DNA from: Jatrophihabitans sp.
GTDB taxonomy: Bacteria; Actinomycetota; Actinomycetes; Mycobacteriales; Jatrophihabitantaceae
NCBI GenBank assembly: GCA_025966255.1
Contig: JAOPVG010000157.1
Coordinates: 1 to 6,552, forward strand
Length of the DNA: 6,552 bases
Direction: 5' to 3'
Shown here: piece after piece, positions 1-6,186 of the stretch
How the letters are laid out: each line of letters opens with the position of its first letter
Position numbering within the stretch: the first letter of the stretch is position 1
Notes under the pieces: model-generated
What the model saw: the letters and a program-made list of their open reading frames with translations, nothing else
Database searches by the model: none
What the model was told of the DNA's origin: nothing
Made by a program: the position numbers and the translations under genes

Positions 1-834
1 TCGTTGACGGAGGCGGGCGATCACTTCGTCGGTCCACTCGTGCGTGCGGATCAGTCGGTATCGCTCGGTGGCGACGGCCAGGTAGGCCTCGGCGTCGGGG
101 CGTGTGTCAAGTAGATCCGCCTCGCGCAGCATGCGCACGACGGGCGTGTACTCCTCGGCGAACCAGCGTCGTGCGACCTCTTCGCGATCCAGGAAGACGC
201 CCTCGCTCTGCATGCACCGATAACCCCACGCCTCCACCGCCTCGCCGAGCTCGGCGTACGACCACGGATCGCTGACCTCGATCTTCGCCATGGACTGCGG
301 AGCCAGTGGTACCCGCGCGCGGAACATGCGCTCGTGGTCCTTGGTGATCAGATCACCACGCCGGCGGATGCCGCGGGCCGAGACGACCGTCTGCACCTCG
401 GTGACGTACGCGTCGATCGTCGGCTGATCGTGGGCCATCGCCAGTGATACGCGGTGGTGCCCGTCCTTCACGAAGTGCAGCTCGCCGATGCGATACACGT
501 CGATCGGCGGCATCGGCTCACCCCGCGCCTGGGCGAGGGCCAGCCGTTCCCACCGTTCCCGCACCCGGCTCGACGTGGGCCGGAACATCCGGTCGAAGTC
601 GCGCCGGGTGTCGACGGTGCCCACGATGGTGTCGAGCCGGATCGTCTGCAGCCCGAGCGAGCGTTCCCCCCGGCGCCCCAGGGCCGCAACTACCTCGTCG
701 AACGGCAGCACCAGATTGACGTCGTCCGGTCCCCGCCGCAGCCGCTGGGCCAGCCGGGCCAGCACCTGCTTGCGCCTCAGGCGCAGGAAGTCGTTCTCGA
801 CGTCGGCTCTGGGGAACCCTGTCGAACGGGTCAT
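1..834 (-). CDS. ParB/Srx-fold (ParB N-terminal domain-like) protein, C-terminus cut by window edge
   Basis: This frame is open from an ATG at 834 to the window edge (278 codons, no stop seen), so the gene is partial at its 3' end. Residues about 16-34 are a basic, probably helical segment. Residues about 60-148 look like a ParB N-terminal/sulfiredoxin-type domain, with the signature KDGHHRVSLA at 123-132 (D124, G125, H126, H127, R128). This corresponds to the phosphate-binding box that reads GERR in true ParB. The C-terminal part (about 190-278) is alpha-helical in character, with no helix-turn-helix that I can recognise and no ParA gene nearby, so a chromosome-segregation role is doubtful despite the usual label. 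The ParB/Srx fold includes CTPases and small-molecule kinases; which activity applies here is unknown. The start codon overlaps the phosphoesterase stop as ATGA and has no strong Shine-Dalgarno, which suggests translational coupling. Family assignment is fairly sure; function is not. Confidence 0.8.
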   Translation of the reverse strand, partial: MTRSTGFPRADVENDFLRLRRKQVLARLAQRLRRGPDDVNLVLPFDEVVAALGRRGERSLGLQTIRLDTIVGTVDTRRDFDRMFRPTSSRVRERWERLALAQARGEPMPPIDVYRIGELHFVKDGHHRVSLAMAHDQPTIDAYVTEVQTVVSARGIRRRGDLITKDHERMFRARVPLAPQSMAKIEVSDPWSYAELGEAVEAWGYRCMQSEGVFLDREEVARRWFAEEYTPVVRMLREADLLDTRPDAEAYLAVATERYRLIRTHEWTDEVIARLRQR

Positions 835-1505
835 GGGCTCAATCTAGCGCCGGCCACCACGTCGAACCGGTGTTTTCCGACGACATTGCGGACGACCGTC
901 CCGTCGAGATCGCGGTCCGGGGTGTCCGACCCGTACGGGTGGACGTGCCCGTGCAGGAGCAACGGCGTCCGCAGCCGCGGGGCCAGCCCACGCAGACACT
1001 CGAAGCCTCGATGTGGCGGGTCGTCGCCATCGCCGACTCCTCGTGGCGGGGCATGCGTCAACAGCACGTCGATGTCGCGACCGTCGCGGGCCCGACGCCA
1101 GCGAGCTCGTCCGGACAGCGCCCGCGCCCGCCGGGCCTGCTCGCGCTGCCCGTACTGGTTCGGCCCGTCGCTATATCGCGGACTGCCCCCCAGCCCGGCA
1201 ATGCGGAGCCCGCCGACGTCGACCACCCGACCGTCGGCGTTGATCGCGCCGGACGGCCACGGCGTGTCCGCGGGCAGGCCGGCCCGGACAGTCATTCCGG
1301 AGCGGGCCGTGCGATAGCCGCGGACGTCAGGATCGTGATTGCCCGGCACGAAGACGAGCGGCACGTCCAGGGCGTTCATCAGGTACCCGAGGTAGTCGAA
1401 CGGCAGGTCGCCGCAGGCGAGGATCAGCTCGGCTCCGCGCACGCACCGCGGATCGACGTACAGCCCTTCGTCGACCTCGTCCGAGACCGCGAGCACCGAC
1501 ACCAT
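831..1505 (-). CDS. calcineurin-like metallophosphoesterase
   Basis: This 224-aa protein has the metallophosphoesterase motifs in order: SDEVDEGLY (8-16), GDLPFDY (32-38), GNHD (55-58), LLTHAPPRG (148-156) and HGHVHP (185-190). Together these form a two-metal site that hydrolyses phosphate esters; the substrate cannot be read from sequence. The first motif is normally DxH, but here the third position is valine (D9-E10-V11), so one usual metal ligand is missing. From memory, an uncharacterised subfamily with a similar start and a GDLPxxY second motif exists, so this is probably a family trait rather than decay. There is no signal peptide or membrane segment, so the protein should be cytoplasmic. 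The ATG start is the first residue of the leading beta-strand, which fits the fold. The gene follows the small membrane protein after 25 nt and shares ATGA with the downstream ParB-like gene, so the two are likely made together. Confidence 0.9.
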   Translation of the reverse strand: MVSVLAVSDEVDEGLYVDPRCVRGAELILACGDLPFDYLGYLMNALDVPLVFVPGNHDPDVRGYRTARSGMTVRAGLPADTPWPSGAINADGRVVDVGGLRIAGLGGSPRYSDGPNQYGQREQARRARALSGRARWRRARDGRDIDVLLTHAPPRGVGDGDDPPHRGFECLRGLAPRLRTPLLLHGHVHPYGSDTPDRDLDGTVVRNVVGKHRFDVVAGARLSP

Positions 1506-1530
1506 TCGTCCAGTGTTCCCCGTCCGCCGA

Positions 1531-1908
1531 TCAGCCGACCGGTCGGACGTCCAGACCGAGGCGACGCAGGTCGGCCTCGGCCCGGTAGATCTCGGCCCGC
1601 GGCACCGGGTGACCGGTCGGCACCGGCACCTGCAGCTGCCGGCAGGCGGCGTTCAGCGCGTCGAGATACGCCGCGCGGGTGGCTTGGCAGCGCAGGTTCT
1701 TGGCCGGGATGTCCGACGCGTTCTCGGTCCGGTCCAGCAGATCATGCAGGCGACGCAGGTCGGCGTGGATCCGCTCGATCGGCGGCCCGGCGGGCAGCGA
1801 TGACCGCCGCGCAGAGTAGGCCCGATACAGACGACGGACACCGAGGTAGCCGTACCCGGCCGCCGTTGGCAGCAGGGCGGCGACGACCAGCAGCCCGAAA
1901 GTCTCCAC
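1531..1908 (-). CDS. small single-pass membrane protein of unknown function
   Basis: This is a 125-aa protein with one hydrophobic segment near the N-terminus (about residues 5-24) followed at once by RRLYRAYSARR. By the positive-inside rule this places the C-terminal about 100 residues in the cytoplasm. The cytoplasmic part is predicted helical and charged (LRRLHDLLDR at 51-60; AYLDALNAACRQL at 80-92) and ends in PRAEIYRAEADLRRLGLDVR (103-122). I recall similar conserved hypothetical proteins in actinobacteria but no function. The start is GTG at 1908: a TGA lies in frame directly before it, so no earlier start is possible, and no good Shine-Dalgarno is visible. Proline and glycine in the hydrophobic stretch, and no lipobox, make a membrane anchor likelier than a cleaved signal. 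It sits 48 nt after rho and 25 nt before the phosphoesterase, consistent with readthrough from rho. Confidence 0.75.
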   Translation of the reverse strand: METFGLLVVAALLPTAAGYGYLGVRRLYRAYSARRSSLPAGPPIERIHADLRRLHDLLDRTENASDIPAKNLRCQATRAAYLDALNAACRQLQVPVPTGHPVPRAEIYRAEADLRRLGLDVRPVG

Positions 1909-1934
1909 TCAACCAGTCTGGGTCGATCGGGAGC

Positions 1935-1956
1935 CCCTCGCAAGGGCCTGCGAGGG
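1935..1956 (-). terminator. hairpin directly after the rho stop codon
   Basis: In the transcript, CCCTCGCA and TGCGAGGG form a perfect 8-bp stem around a 6-nt loop (GGCCCT), starting on the base after the rho TAA. No U-tract follows (the next bases are GGCTCCCG), so it is not a canonical intrinsic terminator. U-tract-poor hairpins are proposed as terminators or 3'-end stabilisers in high-GC actinobacteria. It may reduce, rather than stop, transcription into the downstream small genes. Confidence 0.5.
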
Positions 1957-3906
1957 TTAGTCCTGGCCCGGCGTCGTCTTCGCGATCTGCATCAGGAATT
2001 CGATGTTGGTGTGGGTCTTGCGCAGCCGGTCGAGCAGGAGCTCGATGGCCTGCTGCGGCTCGAGCGCGTGCAGCACGCGACGCAGTTTGATCGTGACGGC
2101 GAGTTCGTCGGGCGAGAGCAAGAGCTCTTCCTTACGCGTCGACGACTGGTCGACGTCGATGGCCGGGAAGACCCGCTTGTCAGCGATCTTGCGATCGAGC
2201 TTGAGCTCGGCGTTGCCGGTGCCCTTGAACTCCTCGAAGATCACCGTGTCGCCGGCCGAACCGGTCTCGACGAGCGCGGTGGCGATGATCGTCAGCGACC
2301 CGCCGTTCTCGATATTGCGGGCCGCGCCGAGGAAGCGCTTCGGCGGGTAGAGCGCCGTGGAGTCGACACCACCGGACAGGATGCGCCCGCTCGCCGGGGC
2401 GGCGAGGTTGTAGGCGCGGCCGAGCCGAGTGATCGAGTCGAGCAGCACGACGACGTCGTGCCCCATCTCGACGAGCCGCTTGGCCCGCTCGATGGACAGC
2501 TCCGCAACCATCGTGTGATCGTGCGGGCGCCGGTCGAAGGTGGAGGCGATGACCTCACCCTTCACCGAGCGCTGCATGTCGGTGACCTCTTCCGGCCGCT
2601 CGTCGACGAGCACGACCATGAGGTGGCATTCAGGGTTGTTGGTGGCGATCGCGTTGGCGATCGACTGCAGCACCATTGTCTTACCGGCCTTGGGCGGCGA
2701 GACGACGAGCGCGCGCTGCCCCTTGCCGATCGGCATGACGAGATCGATGACCCGCGTGGTCAGGATGTGCGGCTCGGTCTCGAGGCGCAGCCGCTCCTGC
2801 GGGTACAGCGGCGTGAGCTTGGTGAACTCGATCCGGTTCTTGATGAGCTCGGGATCGCCGCCGTTGACGGTGTCCAGGCGCACGAGCGGGTTGTACTTCT
2901 CGCGACGCTCCCCCTCGCGGGGCTGGCGCACCGCGCCGGTGATGGCGTCGCCGCGCCGCAGGCCGTAGCGGCGCACGAGAGACGTGGCGACGAAGACGTC
3001 TTCGTCAGTGGCGAAGAAGCCGCCGACGCGCACGAACCAGGCGTTCTTCTCCTCGATCGCGTCGACCACGCCGGCGACCGGGACGAGCACGTCGTCCTCG
3101 GTGACGGTGGGCTCGGCGTCGTTGCCGCCCTGCCCGCCGCCGCCGGCGGTGCGCTCGCGGTTGCGGCCGCGCCGGTCCCGGTAGCGACGGCCGCGGCGAC
3201 GTCCGCCGTCGAAGTCGTCGTCGTCGTCGTTGTTGTTCTGGCCCTGCTGGCGGTTCTGACCACCCTGGTTGCCTTGGCCCTGCTGCCGGTTCTGGCCGCC
3301 CTGGCTGCCGCCGCCCTGATTGTTCTGGTTGCGCTGGCGGTTGCCGCCCTGGGTGTTCTGGCCGCCGTCACTCTGGCGGTTCGTGTCCTGGGTGCCGGCC
3401 TGGCTGCTCTGGCCGCCCTGATCGGACTGACGACCGGTGTCCTGGGTGTCCTGGGTGGACTGGCTGGGCTGACTGGCCTGCGTGCCCTGGCTCGCCTGGC
3501 CGGACTGGTTGGCGTTGCCCGGCTCCGCGGCACGGTCGCCGCGGGGGGCGCGCTCGCGCCGGGGACGCTGCTCGCGGGGGGCCTCTGTGGGCGAGGCCTC
3601 GCTCGCGGCGGGGACCGCGGCGGGCGCCTCGGCCTTCGCCGTCTTGACGGCTCCGTTCGCGCCGGACTCGCCGGCCCGGGCGGTCTGGATCGCGGCGACG
3701 AGGTCGCTCTTCTTCATCTTGGTCGTTCGGATGCCGAGGCCGCCGGCGATCTGCTGCAACTCGGGCAGCAACATCGATGACAGTGAGCCTCGTTTGGCCG
3801 CTGGGCGCGAGGCGCTCGCGCGGCCGGCAGCCCCGTTTTCTGCGCCGGTCGTCTGGGCGGACGACTCGGTAGCGGCAGGCAGGGTCTGCTCTTGGGTATC
3901 GGTCAC
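1957..3906 (-). CDS. rho: transcription termination factor Rho
   Basis: Rho is a hexameric RNA-dependent ATPase that loads on C-rich unstructured RNA and pulls transcripts out of RNA polymerase. The 649-aa product starts at GTG with AAGGAT 8 nt upstream. Domains in order: a Rho N-terminal SAP-like helical domain (about 40-78); a disordered insert (about 80-268) rich in Q, N, G and S, ending in an Asp5 run and an Arg-rich block; a cold-shock-type primary RNA-binding domain (about 270-348); and the RecA-type motor (about 355-640). In the motor I see Walker A SPPKAGKT (403-410), the VDERPEEV segment with the likely catalytic glutamate E436, Walker B VVVLLD (485-490), the Q-loop SGGVDSTAL (511-519) and the R-loop KGTGN (561-565), all close to E. 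coli Rho. Length and insert match actinobacterial Rho, which is longer than the about 420 residues of E. coli. Part of the RNA-binding domain is atypical. The gene follows thrB, as in mycobacteria. Confidence 0.98.
   Translation of the reverse strand: MTDTQEQTLPAATESSAQTTGAENGAAGRASASRPAAKRGSLSSMLLPELQQIAGGLGIRTTKMKKSDLVAAIQTARAGESGANGAVKTAKAEAPAAVPAASEASPTEAPREQRPRRERAPRGDRAAEPGNANQSGQASQGTQASQPSQSTQDTQDTGRQSDQGGQSSQAGTQDTNRQSDGGQNTQGGNRQRNQNNQGGGSQGGQNRQQGQGNQGGQNRQQGQNNNDDDDDFDGGRRRGRRYRDRRGRNRERTAGGGGQGGNDAEPTVTEDDVLVPVAGVVDAIEEKNAWFVRVGGFFATDEDVFVATSLVRRYGLRRGDAITGAVRQPREGERREKYNPLVRLDTVNGGDPELIKNRIEFTKLTPLYPQERLRLETEPHILTTRVIDLVMPIGKGQRALVVSPPKAGKTMVLQSIANAIATNNPECHLMVVLVDERPEEVTDMQRSVKGEVIASTFDRRPHDHTMVAELSIERAKRLVEMGHDVVVLLDSITRLGRAYNLAAPASGRILSGGVDSTALYPPKRFLGAARNIENGGSLTIIATALVETGSAGDTVIFEEFKGTGNAELKLDRKIADKRVFPAIDVDQSSTRKEELLLSPDELAVTIKLRRVLHALEPQQAIELLLDRLRKTHTNIEFLMQIAKTTPGQD
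3151..3228 (-). other. Asp5-to-Arg-rich charge switch at the end of the Rho insert
   Basis: Codons 227-252 of rho encode five aspartates and DFDGG, then a run with about twelve arginines (RRRGRRYRDRRGRNRER at 236-252). Arginine-rich stretches in the inserts of actinobacterial Rho proteins are thought to give extra RNA contacts, allowing termination on G+C-rich, structured RNA. The adjoining acidic run could fold back on it. The role here is inferred from composition only. Confidence 0.6.
3232..3303 (-). repeat. tandem 36-bp repeat in rho encoding QGGQNRQQGQ(G/N)N twice
   Basis: Residues 202-213 and 214-225 of Rho read QGGQNRQQGQGN and QGGQNRQQGQNN, differing at one position. The unit is exactly 12 codons, so copy-number change would keep the frame. 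It lies in the Q/N-rich part of the disordered insert and borders an AAC3/GAC5 trinucleotide run (3214-3237) encoding Asn3-Asp5. Such tracts can vary in length between strains. Confidence 0.85.
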
Positions 3907-4110
3907 TTAGGTGGATCCTTCCGAGGGTGGTCGGCGCTTCCAACAGGGGTAACGCGACCGTGTGCGTCGGACCAGACCGGAAATGCGGCCGGATCCGGGT
4001 CTCCCGGCAAAGGTGCCGAGAAGCTTGGAGAGTGTCAGCGCCCGGCCAACGATCCGAACCAAATCAGGAGGGTGGGCGCAAGCCGCGTGGTTCGCCGGCT
4101 CTGGCTGACG
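3907..4110 (-). promoter_or_regulatory. rho 5' leader, about 200 nt, structured, no upstream ORF
   Basis: This is the stretch between the predicted rho transcription start (near 4110) and the GTG start. It contains no ATG or GTG on the transcribed strand, so no obvious leader peptide. Two short hairpins share bases and cannot form together: CGGCA/TGCCG (4005-4018) and CCGGG/CCCGG (3995-4007). Next to them is a 10-bp palindrome CCGGATCCGG (3989-3998). Two C-rich, G-poor patches lie at 4062-4078 and 4018-4036 and resemble Rho-loading sequence. A Shine-Dalgarno AAGGAT sits at 3915-3920. rho leaders are autoregulated by Rho in E. coli and other bacteria; the same is plausible here but not shown. 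The extent depends on the inferred start site. Confidence 0.45.
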
Positions 4111-4116
4111 AGGTCG

Positions 4117-4145
4117 AGCCTAGACGCTCGATCTATAGCCAGCAA
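4117..4145 (-). promoter_or_regulatory. candidate housekeeping sigma promoter for rho
   Basis: On the minus strand TTGCTG (-35, 4140-4145) and TAGGCT (-10, 4117-4122) are separated by exactly 17 bp. This is a good match to the actinobacterial primary-sigma pattern TTGnnn and TAnnnT. It places the transcription start near 4110, in the only intergenic gap longer than 50 nt in the window. It would give rho its own promoter apart from the threonine operon. A weaker alternative -10 (TATAGAT) lies inside the spacer. Confidence 0.6.
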
Positions 4146-4170
4146 CACCGGACACGCCGCAGGTGTTCCG
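4144..4170 (-). terminator. possible weak hairpin after thrB
   Basis: About a dozen bases after the thrB stop, the transcript can form CGGA-(A)-CAC paired with GTG-TCCG, with one bulged base and a 7-nt loop (4149-4170). Alternatively AACACC can pair with GGTGTT around a 12-nt loop (4144-4167). No U-tract follows. It could mark the end of the hom-thrC-thrB transcript, but the stems are short and readthrough into rho is possible. It touches the -35 box of the rho promoter. Confidence 0.3.
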
Positions 4171-4182
4171 AATAGGCACAGA

Positions 4183-5127
4183 TCATCCCTCCGGCTCGGT
4201 CACAATTCGGGCGCCATCGGGATCAACGGCAATGGCCCGACCGAGCCATCCGTCGGGTGTCGAGGCCAGCACACTCTTCGCCTCGACGTCACCTCGAGCC
4301 AGGACGAGCACGGTCGGTCCGGCACCGGAGATCACCGCCGGGTGACCATTCGCGCGCAGTTGCGTGACCAATCGCGCGCTGTGGGGCATGGCGGGCGCCC
4401 GGTAAACCTGATGCAGCCGATCCTCGGTGGCGGCGAGCAGCGCCTGCGGGGTGCCCGTGAGCGCCGCGACGAGCAGGGCGGCCCGGCCAGCGGCGAAGGC
4501 GGCGTCCTCGTGCGGCACGGTGGCGGGGAGCAGCCCCCTGGCCCGCTCGGTCGATGCGGTGAACGGCGGAACGAGCAGGACCGGGACGACCGACGCATTG
4601 ACGTCCCGGCGCACCGCCCGGGCGGACGTGCCGTCGATCCAGGCGACGGTCAGTCCGCCGAGCAGGCAAGGCGCCACGTTGTCCGGATGGCCCTCGAGAT
4701 CCGCCGCGAGGCCCAGCACCTGCGCGTCGGTCATCCGCGCGTCCCCGTCCCGGACGAGCCCGCGGGCCAGCAGGATGCCGGCGACGATCGCGGCGGCGGA
4801 TGAGCCGAGCCCTCGGCTGTGCGGGATGCGGTTGACGCACTCGACCGCCAGCCCCGACGGCGCCACCCCAAGAAGCTCGAACGAGCGGCGCATCGCTCGA
4901 ACGACGAGGTGCGTCTCGTCGCGAGCCACCTGATCGCCGCCCTCCCCGTGGACGTCGACGGTCAGTCCGTCCGGCACGACATGCCCGGCGAGATCGTCGT
5001 GCAGCGACAGGGCAAGACCAAGTGCGTCGAAGCCTGGCCCGAGGTTGGCGCTGGTGGCCGGCACGCGGACGCCAACCGTCCCGGCCACGAAATCCGCCGT
5101 ACTCACGCCCGAGCCGCGCTCGCTCAC
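4183..5127 (-). CDS. thrB: homoserine kinase
   Basis: ThrB phosphorylates L-homoserine with ATP to O-phosphohomoserine, the substrate of ThrC. The 314-aa protein is a standard-length GHMP-family kinase. Motif 1 is [19 protein letters not shown] (22-40). The GHMP phosphate loop is [14 protein letters not shown] (101-114). The family segment EGHPDNVAP (145-153) lies near the substrate site. Motif 3 is [13 protein letters not shown] (264-276). The chosen GTG start at 5127 overlaps the thrC stop as GTGA, the usual sign of translational coupling. A second in-frame GTG seven codons later (5106) would also leave the whole kinase domain and cannot be excluded; neither has a clear Shine-Dalgarno. It is the last gene of the threonine operon and is followed by a 276-nt gap before rho. 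Confidence 0.97.
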   Translation of the reverse strand: MSERGSGVSTADFVAGTVGVRVPATSANLGPGFDALGLALSLHDDLAGHVVPDGLTVDVHGEGGDQVARDETHLVVRAMRRSFELLGVAPSGLAVECVNRIPHSRGLGSSAAAIVAGILLARGLVRDGDARMTDAQVLGLAADLEGHPDNVAPCLLGGLTVAWIDGTSARAVRRDVNASVVPVLLVPPFTASTERARGLLPATVPHEDAAFAAGRAALLVAALTGTPQALLAATEDRLHQVYRAPAMPHSARLVTQLRANGHPAVISGAGPTVLVLARGDVEAKSVLASTPDGWLGRAIAVDPDGARIVTEPEG

Positions 5128-6185
5128 GCTAGCCCGAGTTGGACGGCGGCCGCGTGGCCGTCAACCGGCACGGTGATCGGCTTGGGCGCACCGGAGATCG
5201 CCCATTCCGGGTCCTTGAGGCCGTTGCCGGTGACGGTGCAGACGACGGTCGACCCCTTCGGCAGGCGGCCGTCCGCGACGGTGGCGAGCAGCCCGGCGAC
5301 GCTGGCGGCCGACGCGGGCTCGACGAAGACGCCCTCGTTGCGGGCGATCAGCCGGTAGGCCTCGAGGATCTGCTTGTCGGTGACGGCGTCGATCAGGCCG
5401 TGCGAGTCGTCCCGCGCCTGCTCGGCCTGGATCCACGACGCGGGGTTGCCGATGCGGATCGCCGTGGCGATCGTGGTCGGGTTCAGCACCGGCGCGCCCA
5501 TGACGATCGGCGCCGCGCCCGCGGCCTGGAAGCCGAACATCCGCGGGGTGGAATCGACGACGCCGTCGTTCGCGTACTCCTGGTAGCCCATCCAGTAGGC
5601 GGTGATGTTGCCGGCGTTGCCGACCGGGATGCAGTGGACGTCCGGCGGGCGACCCAGGACGTCGCAGATCTCGAACGCCGCGGTCTTCTGCCCCTGCAGC
5701 CGATACGGGTTCACCGAGTTGACGAGCGCGACGGGATAGTCGGCCGCGAGCTTGCGGGCCAGCTCGAGGCAGTCGTCGAAGTTCCCGTCCACCTGCAGCA
5801 GCCGCGCTCCATGGACGAGCGCCTGCGCCATCTTGCCGATCGCGATCTTGCCCTGCGGCACGAGCACGGCGCAGGTCATGCCGGCCCGGACCGCGTACGC
5901 CGCGGCGCTCGCCGAGGTGTTGCCGGTCGAGGCGCAGATGACGGCCTGGGCGCCCTCTTCCGCGGCCTTGGAGATCGCCATCGTCATGCCGCGGTCCTTG
6001 AACGAGCCGGTCGGGTTGGCGCCTTCGACCTTGAGGTAGACCTCGCAGCCGGTGCGCTCGGACAGCACGCGGGTCGGCAGCAGCGGGGTGTTGCCCTCGA
6101 AGAGGGTGACGATGGGCGTGGCCGGGGAGACGGGCAGGCGCTCGCGGTACGCGTTGATCAAACCGGGCCAGTGGGGGAAGGCCAT
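5124..6185 (-). CDS. thrC: threonine synthase (PLP-dependent)
   Basis: ThrC converts O-phosphohomoserine and water to L-threonine and phosphate, the last step of the pathway. At 353 aa it is the short bacterial form of fold-type II PLP enzymes. The Schiff-base lysine is K63 in GSFKDRGM (60-67). [10 protein letters not shown] (86-95) contains the asparagine that contacts the PLP ring. VGNAGN (188-193) is the phosphate-binding loop. [10 protein letters not shown] (317-326) supplies the residue near the pyridine nitrogen. It starts at ATG with a clear GGGGGA Shine-Dalgarno 5 nt upstream (6191-6196), inside the end of hom. Only 1 nt separates it from the hom stop, and it overlaps thrB by 4 nt, so the three genes form one operon. 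All key residues are present and nothing looks unusual. Confidence 0.98.
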   Translation of the reverse strand: MAFPHWPGLINAYRERLPVSPATPIVTLFEGNTPLLPTRVLSERTGCEVYLKVEGANPTGSFKDRGMTMAISKAAEEGAQAVICASTGNTSASAAAYAVRAGMTCAVLVPQGKIAIGKMAQALVHGARLLQVDGNFDDCLELARKLAADYPVALVNSVNPYRLQGQKTAAFEICDVLGRPPDVHCIPVGNAGNITAYWMGYQEYANDGVVDSTPRMFGFQAAGAAPIVMGAPVLNPTTIATAIRIGNPASWIQAEQARDDSHGLIDAVTDKQILEAYRLIARNEGVFVEPASAASVAGLLATVADGRLPKGSTVVCTVTGNGLKDPEWAISGAPKPITVPVDGHAAAVQLGLA

Positions 6186-6186
6186 G

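Noticed and set aside
1..834. Reading the ParB-like gene as a chromosome-partitioning ParB with a nearby parS/parA system
   Set aside because: No ParA-type ATPase, no recognisable helix-turn-helix and no 16-bp parS palindrome were seen in the window. Only the N-terminal fold resembles ParB.
454..2090. Plus-strand open frames (454-1317, 870-2090) opposite the ParB-like and phosphoesterase genes
   Set aside because: Their translations are Pro/Arg/Ala-rich and show no domain. The opposite strand encodes recognisable motifs (DGHHR, GNHD, HGHVH).
2011..3780. A 589-codon open frame on the plus strand antisense to rho, with a long hydrophobic Val/Leu/Ala stretch that looks like membrane segments
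   Set aside because: It is the mirror of the rho coding strand. High G+C codon use keeps the antisense frame open, and the hydrophobic part is the complement of the Gln/Asn/Asp-rich codons. No family match is recognisable and rho itself is unmistakable.
4144..4170. Treating the hairpin after thrB as a threonine attenuator or riboswitch
   Set aside because: It lies downstream of the threonine genes rather than in front of hom, and there is no Thr/Ile codon-rich leader peptide.
3892..4803. A 303-codon plus-strand open frame spanning the rho leader and the antisense of thrB
   Set aside because: Its product is low in hydrophobic residues and matches nothing I recognise. It crosses a promoter and a coding gene on the other strand, and its composition fits a shadow of thrB.
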